The position numbers were made by a program, and so were the translations under genes. Below the pieces are notes generated by a model that searched no databases, was not told where the DNA came from, and saw only the letters and a list, made by a program, of their open reading frames with translations. From AVCC01 sp039920865 (GTDB lineage: Bacteria; Pseudomonadota; Gammaproteobacteria; Burkholderiales; Burkholderiaceae_D), in assembly GCA_039920865.1 (NCBI GenBank), contig JBDSCZ010000373.1, positions 1-8,596 on the forward strand: DNA of 8,596 bases. Direction: 5' to 3'. Below are positions 7,894 through 8,596 of the stretch, piece after piece (positions within the stretch are counted from its first letter, which is position 1; each line of letters begins with the position of its first letter).

Positions 7894-7916
7894 GCTGGGA
7901 TTGCATCCCAGCCTAC
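7894..7916 (-). repeat. REP-like palindrome, right unit of pair B
   Basis: Exact inverted copy of 7811-7833 with 60 bases between them, GTAG heads outward as in pair A. The two units could form a 23-base-pair stem in RNA from this region. The spacer shows little similarity to that of pair A beyond a GCAAGC next to the left unit, so the palindromes rather than the spacer are conserved. Confidence 0.88.
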
Positions 7917-7924
7917 GTCCCTGC

Positions 7925-8015
7925 TTATGTGAATTTATGCAGGAGTATCAGTGATAATTGACATTTTGCCGCACGTATTCATTGGGGCTTTAAATATACG
8001 GCATTCAGTATGTTT
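7925..8015 (+). repeat. Copy C2 of the three-copy composite element
   Basis: TTATGTGAATTTATG (7925-7939) is followed after 29 bases by the conserved 47-base part (7969-8015). The spacer contains a perfect palindrome, TATCA-G-TGATA (7946-7956), absent from the other copies. It begins 8 bases after the REP pair, so C1 and C2 sit symmetrically around that pair. Confidence 0.6.
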
Positions 8016-8063
8016 TTACCCGTCGGCCTGAGCATTAAACGGGGTGATCCGCGCCCTAACATG

Positions 8064-8098
8064 AAAAATGCCGCTGCAGATCGTTTGCAGCGACATTT
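8064..8098 (-). terminator. Terminator-like hairpin, possibly bidirectional
   Basis: Arms 8066-8078 and 8086-8098 pair over 12 of 13 positions (one C/A mismatch) around a 7-base loop. On the minus strand the hairpin runs into a T tract (complement of AAAAA at 8064-8068), the form of an intrinsic terminator for the gene ending at 8221. On the plus strand it is followed by a less regular T-rich stretch, so it might also stop transcripts from gdh-astE. Confidence 0.6.
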
Positions 8099-8220
8099 GT
8101 GTTTTCGGCTATTTGTATGAATTTTGGGCTACGAGCTTAGATTTTCATCTAATTGACAATGTTGGAATGTAAGAACTGACCCCAGCTTTCTCTATGTGCC
8201 GGGCAATTTCTCAGATGAAA

Positions 8221-8596
8221 TTAGAGGTTCAGTTCAGCGACTGCTTTCAGCCCTTGAGTGATGTTCTCTCGGGCTGCATTTTCAACTGCCATGCGCAGCC
8301 GGCTAACTCCCACAAGGGAGTCACCCATGGTTGCCTTTCCGCTGGATTTCACGGATTTCCTCATCAAAATATTGTGGTCTGCTTCATTGGTAAGCGACCA
8401 TGCCGTTTCCATTTCAACGGTGAAAGTACCTCCGAACATGGGCTTTGAGAGACTGATGACTCTGACGTTCAATTCATAATCGCCACCTGCGCTCTGCACA
8501 ATGCTTTTGAATACTTTGCTCTGTATAACAGCATCTTCGATGGCAGCTTTTAGGTCAGTATCGGAGATATTGGTACCACTCGTTGCTGTAGTTTCC
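8221..8596 (-). CDS. Uncharacterised protein, C-terminal part (5' end outside window)
   Basis: Minus-strand frame open from the window edge to a TAA at 8221-8223, giving 124 residues. A GTG at 8497-8499 is an internal codon, since the frame continues unbroken to 8596. The start of the fragment (ETTATSGTNISDTDLKAAIEDA) looks like the region after a signal or linker in small secreted proteins. It is followed by an alpha/beta pattern: a helix ending in VFKSIV, strands around YELNVRVISLSKPMFGGTFTV and ETAWSLT, and a final helix GVSRLRMAVENAARENI. This pattern recalls small uncharacterised lipoproteins of beta- and gammaproteobacteria, but the N-terminus that would show a lipobox is missing. I cannot name the family or function. 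It is convergent with astE, and its codons are less GC-rich than those of the metabolic genes. Confidence 0.75.
   Translation of the reverse strand, partial: ETTATSGTNISDTDLKAAIEDAVIQSKVFKSIVQSAGGDYELNVRVISLSKPMFGGTFTVEMETAWSLTNEADHNILMRKSVKSSGKATMGDSLVGVSRLRMAVENAARENITQGLKAVAELNL

Larger units (their letters stand above)
7693..8220. other. AT-richer repeat-bearing intergenic region
   Basis: The 528 bases between convergent astE and the minus-strand gene hold no convincing gene. Left to right they contain element copy C1, a REP pair, element copy C2 with a tiny GTG-started reading frame (7951-8031), a terminator-like hairpin (8064-8098), and an AT-rich tail. The tail has a small perfect inverted repeat, TTAGAT-TTTC-ATCTAA at 8137-8152, and the motif AAGAACTGACCCC around 8172-8184. 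Base composition is visibly more AT-rich than in the metabolic genes. Confidence 0.7.

Noticed and set aside
8194..8448. 84-residue plus-strand frame antisense to the terminal gene
   Set aside because: The minus-strand frame is open to the window edge and reads like a structured protein; the plus-strand peptide is cysteine-rich and patternless.

Overview
The window looks like chromosomal DNA from a GC-rich betaproteobacterium, most likely Burkholderiales and perhaps Oxalobacteraceae. That placement rests on gene content, codon choice and protein similarity recalled from known families; no search was run. The main theme is arginine/ornithine and glutamate catabolism.

Layout. Positions 1-774 hold the C-terminal two thirds of an AstE/AspA-family (M14-like) metallohydrolase that resembles AotO of the Pseudomonas aot operon. 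An AT-rich spacer follows. Positions 883-1647 encode a HisP/AotP-type ATPase of a basic amino acid ABC importer. The next spacer (1648-1912) carries a pair of inverted REP palindromes and then a tandem pair of half-sites that fits the Pseudomonas ArgR operator at 15 of 16 specified positions. Positions 1913-6676 encode a complete 1587-residue NAD-dependent glutamate dehydrogenase of the 180-kDa class. Its stop overlaps the start of astE (6673-7692), succinylglutamate desuccinylase, the last enzyme of the arginine succinyltransferase (AST) pathway. Positions 7693-8220 are non-coding, AT-richer and full of repeats. Positions 8221-8596 hold, on the minus strand, the C-terminal part of an unrecognised protein that runs off the window.

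How the genes fit together. The importer would bring in arginine, ornithine, lysine or histidine. The AST pathway would degrade arginine to N-succinylglutamate. AstE would release succinate and glutamate, and the dehydrogenase would turn that glutamate into 2-oxoglutarate, ammonia and NADH. The last two steps appear to form one translationally coupled operon under an ArgR-like operator.

The least explained signal is a composite DNA element present three times in the same orientation: before the ABC ATPase gene (791-860) and twice after astE (7721-7802 and 7925-8015). The two downstream copies bracket the second REP pair. I found no complete mobile element, CRISPR array, rRNA or tRNA.
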